From NCBI RefSeq assembly GCF_000411255.1, contig NZ_KE150412.1, positions 1,989,168-2,053,167 on the forward strand: 64,000 bases of DNA, given 5' to 3'. The notes under the pieces are model-generated. The model saw nothing but the letters and a program-made list of their open reading frames with translations. It did not search any database and was not told the origin of the DNA. The position numbers were made by a program, and so were the translations under genes. The stretch is from Paenibacillus sp. HGH0039. GTDB lineage: Bacteria > Bacillota > Bacilli > Paenibacillales > NBRC-103111. Within the stretch, counting starts at the first letter, position 1, and each line of letters starts with the position of its first letter. Positions 19,101-27,800 of the stretch are shown here, in pieces.

Positions 19101-21897
19101 CCGTTTGAAAAGGCAGCGTCCAGATCTGGATAACGACGTGCAGGGCCGTCGCCAGCAGCCGTTTAGGCTGCCTGTAAATCCGGTGGAGCATAAACAGTTG
19201 CCGCAGCAGCGGCAGAAACATCGTCGCCAGCAGCACAGCGGCCCAGCGCCACGGCGATCCCGGAAGAACGGTCCAGGCGAGAACGAGCAGGACGAACACC
19301 GCAGGCGGAAGCAGACTCCGCCTCAGGTTATCCAGCATCTGCCAGCGGGTCAGAAAAGATAAATCAATGGGCCGGAGCACACCCCGTCGGTCGCAGATAC
19401 GGGAAAAAAGCCAGCACACGAGCTGCCAGTCTCCACGCACCCACCGGTGCAGTCGTTTCTGGTAGGAAACAAACTTGGCCGGATGATCGTCGATCAGCTC
19501 GATATCGGACAACAGCGCGGCGCGCATAAAACCGCCTTCCAGCAAATCGTGGCTGAGTACGGTATTATCGGGAATCCGCTCGCACAGAAGTTCGGCAAAC
19601 ACATCGACATCGAAGATGCCCTTCCCCGTAAAAATACCCTGGCCCAGCGCATCCTGGTAAGGGTCCGAAGCCGCGAACGCATACGGGTCCATGCCCGGCT
19701 CGGACCAGAAATACGCCAGCCGCGAGCGCATCGCCGAATCGTGGCTGATCCCGATGCGCGGCTGAAGCACCCCGTAGCCCTCCACGACCCGTGTCCGGGC
19801 TTTGTTCAAGCGGGGGCGGTTGTACGGCAGATGCAGGGTTCCGATCATCCGCTGCGCGCTGCCCATCGGAAGCTGCGTATCCGCATCCAGCGTAATTAGA
19901 TAGCGGATGCGCGGAAGAACGGAGGCATCGCCGAGTTTTACCGCGTAGCTGGTCTCGCCGCTGCCTTTCAGCAGCTCCACGAATTCGACCAGCTTGCCGC
20001 GTTTGCGCTCCCAGCCCATATACACGCCCTCACGTGGATTCCACAGCCTGCGCCGCTGGTAAAAATGAAACGTCGTTCCGCCTGCCATGGAATACTTCGC
20101 GTTAAGCGCACGAATTTTGTCCCCCGCAAGACGGACCAGCCGATCATCTTCCGGAAGCGTTTCTTCCGATGCATCCGTAAAATCGCCTAAAAGCGCATAG
20201 TGGATGTTGGAATCGCGGTTGGCCAGATAGTGAACCTCCAGGCGGTCCGCAAGCTCCGCCACCTCGTCGGGCGAAGACCAGATCGCCGGTATAACCACCA
20301 TCGTGCCGGCTTCCGCCGGAACACCGGCGGAGAAATCATACCGGAGCAGAGGACGCGGACGGCAAATCCGCTCAATGGCGAAATGCAGCCAGGTCATTCC
20401 CCATTCGCTCACGGGCAATAGCAAAGCTGCGAGGACGGCTGCCCAGGCGAGAGCGGACAAACCGTACCCGCTTCCGATCCATACGGTCGCGATAAGCCAG
20501 AGCACGGCGAACAAGCCGAGCATCGAGGCGAAATAGGTGCCGGTCCGGCGCTTGGTTATAGCGTTCTCCGGCATCGTCCGGGGAGAGCTGCACTTCCGCA
20601 GCGAGGCGATCAGCTTTTGTACACCTTCCGATTCAAACAGATAATAGGAAGGAAACTGCTGCCGGGTGCGGTCTCCCGCCGCCAAAGACGCTGTGACTTC
20701 TCCATTCTCGTGGAGAATAAGGACATCGCTTTGCGGGGAAGCGGCCGCAGTTGCCGGGGTTTGCGGCTGGCGGAGAGACTCGCCTGTATCCGCGGCTGGC
20801 AGATCCGCCGCAAGCGAAGAGCCGCTCCGGCCGTCCGCGTGCGCGGCGGCTGCACCCAGGCTGCCGGAACCGGCGCGGGCGGCTTCCGCCCTCTCCGCCG
20901 CTTCCCTGGCCAGCGCCGCCGCCTGTCCGGCAACCAGATTCTCGGGCACCCGCAGACGGCGGGCAAGCCGCTCCACTTCAGCGAGAATCTGGTTCCGGCT
21001 GTATGCGTCGAGCAGCGGGTACATGCCCGTATACTCTAGGCGTAGCGTCCGGTCCGGCAGACTGATCTGCTCGAAGAGATCGTTCCAGTCCCAGCGCTCG
21101 TTTTTGCGCAAGCTGGTGATTACGCTCCCCGCCCGGACCTGATAAGCCGCCTGGAGCTGATGCTCGTAAGAAACGATGCGGTCGAGGTCCTCCGCGCCGT
21201 TCTCATAACTGCAAATCAGCCATTCCCGGACGGAAGCCGTATCCCCGGCCCATTCCCGCAGATGGCTGATTAAATGGACGATCCACGGGCCCGGCAAAGG
21301 AATCGTCAGGCCCGCTTTTTCCACCTGGAGATGGACCGTTTCGGGGCTTAACGCGGCAGGCTCGATCAAAGAAAGGATGCGTCCGACGTCTATGCAGACT
21401 TCACGGCGCTCCCGGACGAAAGCCATCGTTTCCGCCAGCTTCTTCACCAGGACCACACGCAGAATGAGCGGCACCGAACGGGCTTCGGTCAGCGTTAAGG
21501 CGCTCACTTCCTGGTAGGCCTGAATATAAGCGAGTATCGTTTCCTCACTCAAAATCCCCTCGACATGCGTCAAATAGTCTTCCATCATAGACTGAATGCG
21601 GAGAAGCCCGTTGCCGCGCAGTCTCGGCATGCGGCCCAGTGCATCCTGAAGGAGCAGAGCCCTGACTTCCTGGGCCTGCTCTTCGACAAATTCGGCATTG
21701 TCCAGCAGCCACTGCTCGGCCGGTTGGGTACAGCCGGCATGAACCGTCTGGAGGGAAAGCACAAAATCCCTTAAGCTTTCTATGTCCTTCTTAAAATGTT
21801 GTTCGATATAAGCAGGCCTTGTACGCGGCAAGGTCGTTACGTGCTGCAGCGCAAGTTCCCGCGCTTTTTGGCTGAGTTGTTCGTTCGTATAGGTCAT
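13132..21897 (-). CDS. cyclic beta-1,2-glucan synthase-like protein (GT84 / GH94)
   Basis: 2921 residues, the usual size for cyclic beta-1,2-glucan synthases (NdvB/ChvB type). After a helical N-terminal region of about 450 residues come membrane helices and a GT84 glycosyltransferase with LDADTQLP and HRWVRGDW, matching the acidic and Q/RxxRW-type motifs. More membrane helices follow, then a middle region with AWSG-type (ISWSGTMFEY) and HHQGMS segments, then a C-terminal GH94-like phosphorylase domain with GIGDWNDGMSMIG and GVIWSIVAWCGLG. These enzymes polymerise UDP-glucose and cyclise the chain. Two low-complexity inserts are odd: a GlyAsp/Lys-rich one encoded around 18.2 kb and an Ala/Thr-rich one around 15.6-15.8 kb. 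A GGAGGAACCG site precedes the ATG. In Gram-positive bacteria the role of such glucans is poorly known. Confidence 0.85.
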   Translation of the reverse strand: MTYTNEQLSQKARELALQHVTTLPRTRPAYIEQHFKKDIESLRDFVLSLQTVHAGCTQPAEQWLLDNAEFVEEQAQEVRALLLQDALGRMPRLRGNGLLRIQSMMEDYLTHVEGILSEETILAYIQAYQEVSALTLTEARSVPLILRVVLVKKLAETMAFVRERREVCIDVGRILSLIEPAALSPETVHLQVEKAGLTIPLPGPWIVHLISHLREWAGDTASVREWLICSYENGAEDLDRIVSYEHQLQAAYQVRAGSVITSLRKNERWDWNDLFEQISLPDRTLRLEYTGMYPLLDAYSRNQILAEVERLARRLRVPENLVAGQAAALAREAAERAEAARAGSGSLGAAAAHADGRSGSSLAADLPAADTGESLRQPQTPATAAASPQSDVLILHENGEVTASLAAGDRTRQQFPSYYLFESEGVQKLIASLRKCSSPRTMPENAITKRRTGTYFASMLGLFAVLWLIATVWIGSGYGLSALAWAAVLAALLLPVSEWGMTWLHFAIERICRPRPLLRYDFSAGVPAEAGTMVVIPAIWSSPDEVAELADRLEVHYLANRDSNIHYALLGDFTDASEETLPEDDRLVRLAGDKIRALNAKYSMAGGTTFHFYQRRRLWNPREGVYMGWERKRGKLVEFVELLKGSGETSYAVKLGDASVLPRIRYLITLDADTQLPMGSAQRMIGTLHLPYNRPRLNKARTRVVEGYGVLQPRIGISHDSAMRSRLAYFWSEPGMDPYAFAASDPYQDALGQGIFTGKGIFDVDVFAELLCERIPDNTVLSHDLLEGGFMRAALLSDIELIDDHPAKFVSYQKRLHRWVRGDWQLVCWLFSRICDRRGVLRPIDLSFLTRWQMLDNLRRSLLPPAVFVLLVLAWTVLPGSPWRWAAVLLATMFLPLLRQLFMLHRIYRQPKRLLATALHVVIQIWTLPFQTAVLLDAIGRTLYRVFVSKRRLLEWTSSSHIERSSREQRRTPLLQAGWGYVLILVFALASAVQASASLLWAGLALSLFWALAPLAVSWLDRPVEREEAPLGAEEQEKLRMLARQIWSFYEDYAGPKDHYLPPDNIQVDPPNGVAHRTSPTNIGFLLTSALAAREFGFIDTPSLVEKLENTIGTVENLEKWHGHLYNWYDTLTLGVLPPAYVSTVDSGNFVASLMTVKQGLASRLRQEGETQGRFTGISPAEAGAYGVEFAVDLDQTPRGESALNGIDGKAGKGREDGKNGIDGRGQKGQNLGNGGYRPAVLTAEGSRLEQADREDPSNLPDWLIRGQQLVQRLEALIGATDFTQLYDHKAKLFVLGYHGATGERDSILYDLLASEARQTSFVAIALGQVSVSHWMALGRTVKLQGNKTTLISWSGTMFEYMMPWLIMRTYRNTLWDSTYRGVVKRQMEYAHERGVPFGISESGYYAFDYQMNYQYRAFGVPGLGFKRGLEEDLVIAPYAAVMALPFALREGLEDLNRMEELGARGKYGFYEAIDFTADRMPQGEDCKIIRSFMAHHQGMSLLTIANLLLPVKMYDYFHSDKRVQAAELLLIERIPPRESMLTRELTGKSRIQKPAAERAYSAPENIGADTPAPEVGVHSNGTFTTAVTNSGSGFIRWNGLAVSRWREDPVGDPWGVYLYIRDVTREKVWSPTFQPCRVPSDSQSVRFSQERTTFRREDDGIQTVLEITVSPEMNAEVRRLTLENKNREARIVEVTTFLEIALALPDADKAHPAFTKLFVETQFEEETGCLLARKRPRNAGEKSIWAFHNLSVFGAVLGPAEFETDRAAFIGRGHSLARPKGLASRLEGTVGSVADPAFVMRRRISLKPGESVRLCAVTGIADSKEQSLNMVRQLFQAQQVDRTFRLAWTRSQIDLQHLHITSAEAAVYRALAGRVLYRGPFKPEQAESIAANSKGQQGLWAYGVSGDRPIVLARVADSADLPFVQKLLGGFEYLRRHGLFFDLVLFNESPGGYQQELRDALVRLSEQAAGNAGAAGQGGIHVVPASAMPEEDHTLLLAAARVVLRADGPSLRAQLKIWPRKDAYDVPLPVTSGEAPAPFRPDASPVFGTAGDTGGATDTAAGISAVPGTAEDATAATDIATGTTAASDTTAPAQAKDTTAAQVTGMGQDSPGSLFFNGWGGFSPDGREYRITLKNGEHLPAPWINVMANPRFGCLASELYTGYTWWGNSRECKLTPWSNDPALDPPGEVFYIRDEQNGDFWQMAPSRRQDDPSVYRVAHGRGYSRYEHESRGIRQKMTVFVPLEDPVKIIEVKLRNTTSHSKSLSTTYYAEWVLGVQREGNASFIMTDWDDEADSLIARNVYQENFRNATAFLTVHAGESSLSWTGDRLEFIGRNRTIEDPAAMRRLDLSGVTGPVYDGCGAVRTKFELEPGAERTVYILLGCGDSREEAVRIARKYREPDACTAAYEAVRTFWEDLLGTVTVSTPVLEMDMMLNHWLLYQTLACRMWARTAFYQAGGAYGFRDQLQDSLALLNSRPDLTRGQILLHASHQYEEGDVQHWWHEETHRGIRTRFSDDLLWLPYAVSRYIDHTEDGSILDDTVPFLTSKPLEADEHERYEETVLSGNSGTIFDHCLRAVDRALKFGEHGLPLIGIGDWNDGMSMIGPEGRGESVWLGWFLGDVLQGMADLCEIRGKQELAERFRSQREKLAAALNESAWDGQWYRRAFTDAGQWLGSIHNAECRIDSIAQSWSVISGMAPDDRARQAMKSFDRELVDRSLSVAHILTPPFDKTDPSPGYIQGYPPGIRENGGQYTHGVIWSIVAWCGLGNGEKALELFQMFNPIMHTKTAAEVRKYVGEPYAMAADVYTEPPHRGHAGWTWYTGASGWMYQAGLEWILGIRRRGAKLYIRPCIPPEWPEFSAVYRFGESEYRITVLNPSRKSSGCTRLMIDGQETDGDFSSGEGPFVPLTDDNRLHEIVVTL

Positions 21898-22109
21898 CGG
21901 TTCCTCCGGAGATCAGTTAGTCAAAGGGTGTACTGTTCGTCCGGTGTAACTAAACAGTCCGGGACAACTAAATTATTCCCAGCTTTGGCTGGTTTTATGA
22001 GCCGGAAAGCATCCTCCGAAGGAACGGGCCATGAACGAAACCGTTTCGCCTTCATGCCGTATGCAGTAAATAAAGGGAAGTGCTTGTTTTTGGAAGGAGT
22101 GAACGGGAA

Positions 22110-22643
22110 ATGGAACTTTACTTTAAAGAAAACTTTTTCAGTACGGGAAAGAGCCCCATTCTGGAAGCAAGTGGCATTCAGGCTGGAACGCTGGATATGA
22201 AACACATGTTGAGCTCCTCTTTATCCGTCCTGGATTCCAGCGGGCGCAAAGTATGTTCCGATTCATCCCGTCTCTTGTCGCTGGGACGCAAATGGGACAT
22301 TACGGACGGACGGGGAAACATCCTCGGAGTTCTGCGCCCCAGGTTTACGCTGCTGGCCAAGAAATACGAATACGATGCGGGCAGGCGCGGCATTTTCGAC
22401 ATAGAATCGCCGCTCCTGTCCAAACACTATACGATCCGGGACTCGTCGGACGCTCTCGCTGCCGAGTTCCGCCAAGTGAACGGCTGGCTCCAATCCGGCG
22501 CCTTCCGTCTGCGCAACGAATCCCCCATGCTGGATAGCTTCGAGCTGATCGCCGTCATAATGGGCGTTCACGAGCTTCAGCGACGGAATCATATGACGGG
22601 CAGCACGACAGAGAGCCAGACTTACACGCCGAATCAATTTTAG
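22110..22643 (+). CDS. LURP-one-related / tubby-like C-terminal domain protein (YxjI-like)
   Basis: 177 residues from the ATG at 22110, with GGAAGGAG ten bases upstream. The order of short strands (ELYFKENFF, SVLDSSGRKVC, KWDITDGRGNILGVLRPRF, YEYDAGRRGIFDIESP) is that of LOR proteins, a single beta-barrel around one helix with membrane- or lipid-related roles proposed. In Bacillota the relatives are of the YxjI type and their function is unknown. It is a single gene, divergent from the glucan synthase gene and closed by the terminator at 22666-22702. Confidence 0.65.
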   Translation: MELYFKENFFSTGKSPILEASGIQAGTLDMKHMLSSSLSVLDSSGRKVCSDSSRLLSLGRKWDITDGRGNILGVLRPRFTLLAKKYEYDAGRRGIFDIESPLLSKHYTIRDSSDALAAEFRQVNGWLQSGAFRLRNESPMLDSFELIAVIMGVHELQRRNHMTGSTTESQTYTPNQF

Positions 22644-22665
22644 CTTTTCCCTGGCGCATACATGC

Positions 22666-22702
22666 AAAAAAAGGCCTCGTTCCGGAAGGAACGGGCCTTT
22701 TT
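22666..22702. terminator. bidirectional intrinsic terminator
   Basis: AAGGCCTCGTTCC pairs with GGAACGGGCCTT (one mismatch) around GGAA, with an A run before and a T run after. It separates the convergent LOR and htpG genes. Confidence 0.85.
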
Positions 22703-22721
22703 GTCTGAACCGCCGGGCGGC

Positions 22722-24602
22722 TTAGACCATGATTTTGCAAATACTATTCGTAAATTCGACCGGGTCGCTCACTTGGAGACCTTCGATCAGAAGAGCCTGA
22801 TTGTACAGCAGATTCGTGTACAGGCTCAGTTTGTCTTTATCGTTCGCATAAGCTTCTTTAAGGGAGCGGAACACGTCGTGATTGACGTTGATTTCCAGCA
22901 CTTTGTCGGCCTGGACTTCCTGTCCGTTCGGCATGGCCTTCAAAATTTTCTCCATTTCGATCGTCAGCTCGCCTTCGGTGGACAAGCAGACCGGATGGGA
23001 TTTCAGACGTTTAGACGCTTTTACGTTCTTCACTTTGTCCGACAGGATCGCTTTCATCGCCTCGAACAGATCTTTGCTGTCGTTTTCCTCTTCTTCCGTC
23101 TGCTTATCCGCCGCATCCGGCTCGATTCCGAGGTCGCCGCTGGACACGGATTTGAATTCTTTTTCCTTGTAGGCCATCAGCATTTTAATGGCGAATTCGT
23201 CGACATCGTCGGTGAAGTACAGAATCTCGTAGCCTTTGTCGAGGACCATCTCGGTTTGCGGAAGTTTCTCGATGCGGTCGATAGACTCTCCGGAGGCGTA
23301 GTAAATGTACTTCTGGTCTTCCGGCATGGCCGATACGTATTCATCAAGCGTGACGAGCTTCTTCTCTTTAGAAGAGGTGAACATGAGCAAGTCTTGCAGA
23401 TCGTCCTTGTGAGTGCCGTAGTCGTTATAGACACCGAACTTAAGCTGACGGCCGAAAGAATTGTAGAACTGCTCGTAATTCTCTCTTTCGTCCTTGAGCA
23501 TGCTTTGCAGTTGGCTCTTGATTTTGTTTTTGATATTTTTGGCGATCAGCGTCAGCTGGCGGTCGTGCTGGAGCATTTCCCTGGAAATGTTCAGAGACAG
23601 ATCCTCCGAATCGACCATCCCTTTTACGAAACCGAAGTAATCCGGCAGCAAATCCCCGCACTTGTTCATGATCAGCACACCGTTGGAATACAGCTCGAGG
23701 CCTTTCTCGTATTCCTTCGTGTAATAATCGAACGGAGTACTTTCCGGAATAAACAATATCGCCTTGTATACGACAGCTCCGTCCGCACTGATATGAATAT
23801 GTTTGAGCGGCTTGTCGAACCCGTACCGTTTTTCCGCATAAAAGTTTTCATAGTCTTCCGTCGTCAGCTCATTCTTGTTTTTGCGCCAGATCGGAACCAT
23901 GCTGTTGATCGTCTGTTCTTCCTGGTATTCTTCGAATTCATCGTCGCTGCCTTCCTTGGGTCTGCGTCCGGATACGTCCATCTTGATCGGATAGCGGATA
24001 AAATCGGAGTATTTTTTGATGATCGCCTTGAGGCGGTACTCTTCCAAATACTCGTCGTAGTTGTCGTCCTCGGTGTTCTCTTTAATTTTTAAAATGATTT
24101 CGGTTCCGACCGTTTCTTTGTCGGCAGGCACAATCGTGTAGCCGTCCGCGCCTTTGGACTCCCATTTGAACGCTTCCTCGCTGCCCAGCGCCCGACTGAT
24201 GACCGTAACGACGTCAGCCACCATGAAAGCGGAATAAAAACCGACACCGAACTGCCCGATAATGTTGTGGCCGTCTTTGGCTTCGTTTTCCTTCTTGAAA
24301 GCGAGCGAACCGCTCTTGGCGATTACGCCCAGGTTGTTTTCAAGATCCTCTTTGGTCATACCGATTCCCGTATCGGAAAGCGTCAGCGTACGGCTAGCCC
24401 GGTCGGCCTTCAATTTAATGAAGTAATTGTCGGAGTTGAACGCTAGGCTGTCGTCCGTCAGAGCCTTGTAGTAAATTTTGTCGATCGCATCGCTGGCATT
24501 CGAAATCAGCTCTCTTAAAAAGATTTCCCTCTGCGTGTAAATCGAGTTAATCATCATTTCCAGCAAACGCTTGGATTCCGCTTTAAACTGCTTCTTGGCC
24601 AT
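22722..24602 (-). CDS. htpG: molecular chaperone HtpG (Hsp90)
   Basis: 626 residues, full length. The N-terminal ATPase domain (about 1-215) has [28 protein letters not shown] and [12 protein letters not shown]; the middle domain has a conserved LYSNGVLIM and LNISREMLQ; a C-terminal dimerisation domain completes it. HtpG is a cytosolic ATP-dependent chaperone. The leader carries a perfect CIRCE operator and a textbook sigma-A promoter (listed separately), so it should belong to the HrcA heat-shock regulon. This differs from B. subtilis, where htpG is not under CIRCE control. Confidence 0.98.
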   Translation of the reverse strand: MAKKQFKAESKRLLEMMINSIYTQREIFLRELISNASDAIDKIYYKALTDDSLAFNSDNYFIKLKADRASRTLTLSDTGIGMTKEDLENNLGVIAKSGSLAFKKENEAKDGHNIIGQFGVGFYSAFMVADVVTVISRALGSEEAFKWESKGADGYTIVPADKETVGTEIILKIKENTEDDNYDEYLEEYRLKAIIKKYSDFIRYPIKMDVSGRRPKEGSDDEFEEYQEEQTINSMVPIWRKNKNELTTEDYENFYAEKRYGFDKPLKHIHISADGAVVYKAILFIPESTPFDYYTKEYEKGLELYSNGVLIMNKCGDLLPDYFGFVKGMVDSEDLSLNISREMLQHDRQLTLIAKNIKNKIKSQLQSMLKDERENYEQFYNSFGRQLKFGVYNDYGTHKDDLQDLLMFTSSKEKKLVTLDEYVSAMPEDQKYIYYASGESIDRIEKLPQTEMVLDKGYEILYFTDDVDEFAIKMLMAYKEKEFKSVSSGDLGIEPDAADKQTEEEENDSKDLFEAMKAILSDKVKNVKASKRLKSHPVCLSTEGELTIEMEKILKAMPNGQEVQADKVLEINVNHDVFRSLKEAYANDKDKLSLYTNLLYNQALLIEGLQVSDPVEFTNSICKIMV

Positions 24603-24630
24603 TAGTGAATCTCCTTCCGAAAGATCATAG

Positions 24631-24657
24631 TTAGCACTCCGATGTCATGAGTGCTAA
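24631..24657 (-). promoter_or_regulatory. CIRCE operator (HrcA binding site)
   Basis: TTAGCACTC and GAGTGCTAA separated by exactly nine bases, a perfect match to the consensus. It lies between the promoter and the htpG start, within the transcribed leader, as in groESL and hrcA operons. Confidence 0.97.
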
Positions 24658-24668
24658 TTCCTAGTTTT

Positions 24669-24697
24669 ATAGTACCTATTCCATTTTTTGAAGTCAA
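24669..24697 (-). promoter_or_regulatory. sigma-A promoter of htpG
   Basis: On the minus strand TTGACT (24692-24697) and TACTAT (24669-24674) are 17 bases apart, directly upstream of the CIRCE element. Confidence 0.85.
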
Positions 24698-24742
24698 CCG
24701 CTCCGTTAAAAATACATGCGCGCGTTTCTCTCTTTTTGCATA

Positions 24743-24794
24743 AAAAAAGAGCTATTCCCCAGCCGTCTGAAAGACCGCTGGAAAAATAACTCTT
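24743..24794 (-). terminator. intrinsic terminator of the Ig-like SLH gene
   Basis: A long stem (AAGAGTTATTTTTCCAGCGGT with its partner ending in AATAGCTCTT) followed by a T run on the minus strand. It isolates the htpG promoter from the gene to the right. Confidence 0.8.
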
Positions 24795-24800
24795 CTCTTC

Positions 24801-27800
24801 TTAAATCAGTTCGGATTTCTGAAGAAGTCTCTGCACGATGGCGGCGACTTCCGCTCTTGTAATCGACGCTTTCGGAGCCAGCTCCGTGGCGGTTCTACCA
24901 GCAAAGATGGCGCCCTGCAGGCAATCGGCCACGCCGCTTTTCGCCCATTCGGCAGTCGCTGCGGCGTCCGCATAAGGAGCCAGCGATTCCGCCGCTTCTT
25001 GGGACGGCAGCTTGTCCCGGAGGCCGGTAGTCTTCATCGCTTTTGCCATGATGACCATAGCTTGTTCACGGGTGATTTTGTCGGACGGACGGAACGTTCC
25101 GTCTTCAAAACCGCCGATAAGCTTGTACGCGTAAGCGGTCTGCACCGCAGCGCTGTACCAATCCGTTGCTTTCACGTCCGAGAAAGGCGCGGACGCTTTT
25201 TCCTGTTTAAGTCCCAGTGCCCGCACCATGATGGCCGCAAACTCCGCACGCGTAATGGCCGTATCGGGGTTAAACGTGCCGTTTTCGACACCGCTTACGA
25301 CCATGCGAGAGCCCATATCGTTGACCGCATTCTGAGCCCAGTGCCCGGCAACGTCCCGGAATTCAACCGGATGCCAGATCACGGAGTAGGTGCTGTTCGT
25401 TAAACTGTTGATTTTCGCAAAATAGCGTCCGCCTACGTTTACGATCCGGGTCGGCACGTGACGGACGGTACCGTCCGCTTCCACGACAACACCTGTCGTA
25501 ATCTTGCTCGGATCTACGCCATCCGGGATGGCGATCGTACGCTCCACGTAAGCGTTGAAACGGGACACTTCAACCGTTGTACCGCCGTAAGTCCCTTTCA
25601 CCGCAAAGTTGAGCGCCGGAGCTACCAGCGTGAAATTCCCGTCGGCCGCCGAATTTTCGACGACTTTCAGCGTTTCCTTGGACGGGGTGGCAACTTCGAT
25701 GCGCACTTTGATATCGTCCAGTGCGGCCGGCTTGCCGAGCTGATCCGACAAAGCGGAAACGTTGATTTGCTCCGCAGGGATCGTATACGTGATATCTCCG
25801 AAGGAGATTTTAACGACGGCCTGCTTCTGCTCCATGGCTTTCACCATTTGGCCCGTCAGTTCGCCGACGAGCACATCCGCTTTCTTGTCTTTCGCAAGCG
25901 GAATGGTCACGACGGCATGCTGGCCTTCGGACGCCAGTTTCTCGTCCAGCTTCTTCGGGTCCACCACAACCGTCAGTACCGACTGGCCGTTTACTTCGGT
26001 CGACTTCAAGGTTCCGGCACGTTCCGTCTTCCCGTTAACGAGGATATCGGCTCCGTCGTTAGCCGGTACTTCCGGAACGGAAGGTGTTGTCGGCGTTGGC
26101 GTGCTCGGTTCCGAGGAGCCCCCGCCACCTCCTCCGCCACCGCTCGAAGAGACATATGGCGTGACGGCATTTGATGAAGCCGAAGCCGCGCCATCGCCTG
26201 CCGCGTTAAAAGCTTTAACGGTGAACGTGTACGCGGTTCCGTTCGTAAGCCCGGTTACCGTGATCGGGCTGGCCATGCCGCTCACGACTTTATTGCCTGG
26301 CGAAACGGTGACTTCGTAGCCCGTGATCGCGTTGCCGCCGTCAGACGGCGCCGTAAAGGAGACGACCGCTTGGCCGTCGCCGGCCGTGGCGGTAACGTTT
26401 GTAGGCGCGGACGGAACGGTATATACCGTCAGAAGCGTTTCGTCAGAAGTGGTCGGGTACAGTCCTGACGCCGAGACGATGACGCGGTATTTGTTCCCGT
26501 TCATTTCCTGGGTCACAGGGAAAATGCTAAGGAGAGCTCCCGTTTCACCCGGTAAATCGTGAAAACCCGTTCCCGTGTTCACCTGCCACTGAAAGCTCAG
26601 ATCACGTCCGTCCGCTTTCAGGGAAAGATTAATGCGAGCTCCCTTGGGAACCGACAGATCCTCCGGCGGCTGGTTCTTGATAACCGGCGGCACGATGGGC
26701 TGTGTCACAGTCAAAGTCGCGTCGTTCGAAATGGCTTGCAGCCCTCCCTTGCCCGTTACGACAACACGGTACCTATAGCCGTCCATTCCCTGCGAAACGG
26801 CCGCAATGTTCAGCGTCGCGTTCGTCTCGCCCGGCATGTCCTGGAAGCCATTGCCGCTGTCTTCCTGCCACTGGTAAATCAGCTTCGATCCCGTTGCGGT
26901 TACGCTAAAGCTGGCGGGGGCACCTTCCAGCACCGGCGGCGGACTTTGCGGATGGACTACAATTACCGGCGGCAAAGTCGGATTGGGAATACTCGGCAGC
27001 ACCGTCAGCATCGCCGCGTTCGACGTTACCGACTGCCCGCCCGTACCCGAGACGACGACCCGGTAGGTGTACCCGTTCATGTTCATCGTGACGGCCGGAA
27101 GGTCCAGCACGACGCTCAACTCGCCCGGCAGGTTTTGGAATCCTTGTCCCGTATTCACCTGCCACTGGTAGGTCAATCCCATTCCCGAGGCCAAAACGCT
27201 AAAAGCAGCGGGCGCTCCTTCAAGCACCGGCGACGGGCTTTGCGGATGAATCATAATTACCGGCGGGAACGTCGGAAGCATCGGCACCACGTTCAGCACC
27301 GCCGGGGTCGACGTCACCGGCGGCCCGCCCGTTCCCGACACGACAACGCGGTAGGTGTACCCGTTCATGTTCGCCGTGGCGGCCGGAATGCTCAGCGTGG
27401 CGTTCGTATCGCCCTGCAGGTTTAGGAAGCCCATGCCGCTGTCTTCCTGCCACTGGTAAGTCAATCCCGTTCCCGTAGCCGTAACGCTAAAGGAAGCAGG
27501 CGTTCCTTCAAGCAACGGCGGGGTGTTTTGCGGCTGTGCCGTGATCATCGGCGGAAACGTCGGATTGGGAATCATCGGCACCACGTTCAGCACCGCCGCA
27601 TTCGACGTCACCGACTGGCCGCCCGTACCCGACACGACAACGCGGTAGGTGTAGCCGTTCATGACCGGCGAAACGGCCGGAATGCTCAGCGTGGCGTTCG
27701 TATCGCCCGGCAGGTTTAGGAAACCTGACCCGATGTTTACTTGCCACTGGTACGTCAATCCCGTGCCCGTAGCCGTAACGCTAAAGGAAGCAGGCATTCC

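Noticed and set aside
13280..21142. Many long plus-strand reading frames opposite the glucan synthase gene, up to about 980 codons
   Set aside because: They mirror the GC-rich codon pattern of the minus-strand gene, have no ribosome sites or recognisable domains, and vanish where that gene ends.
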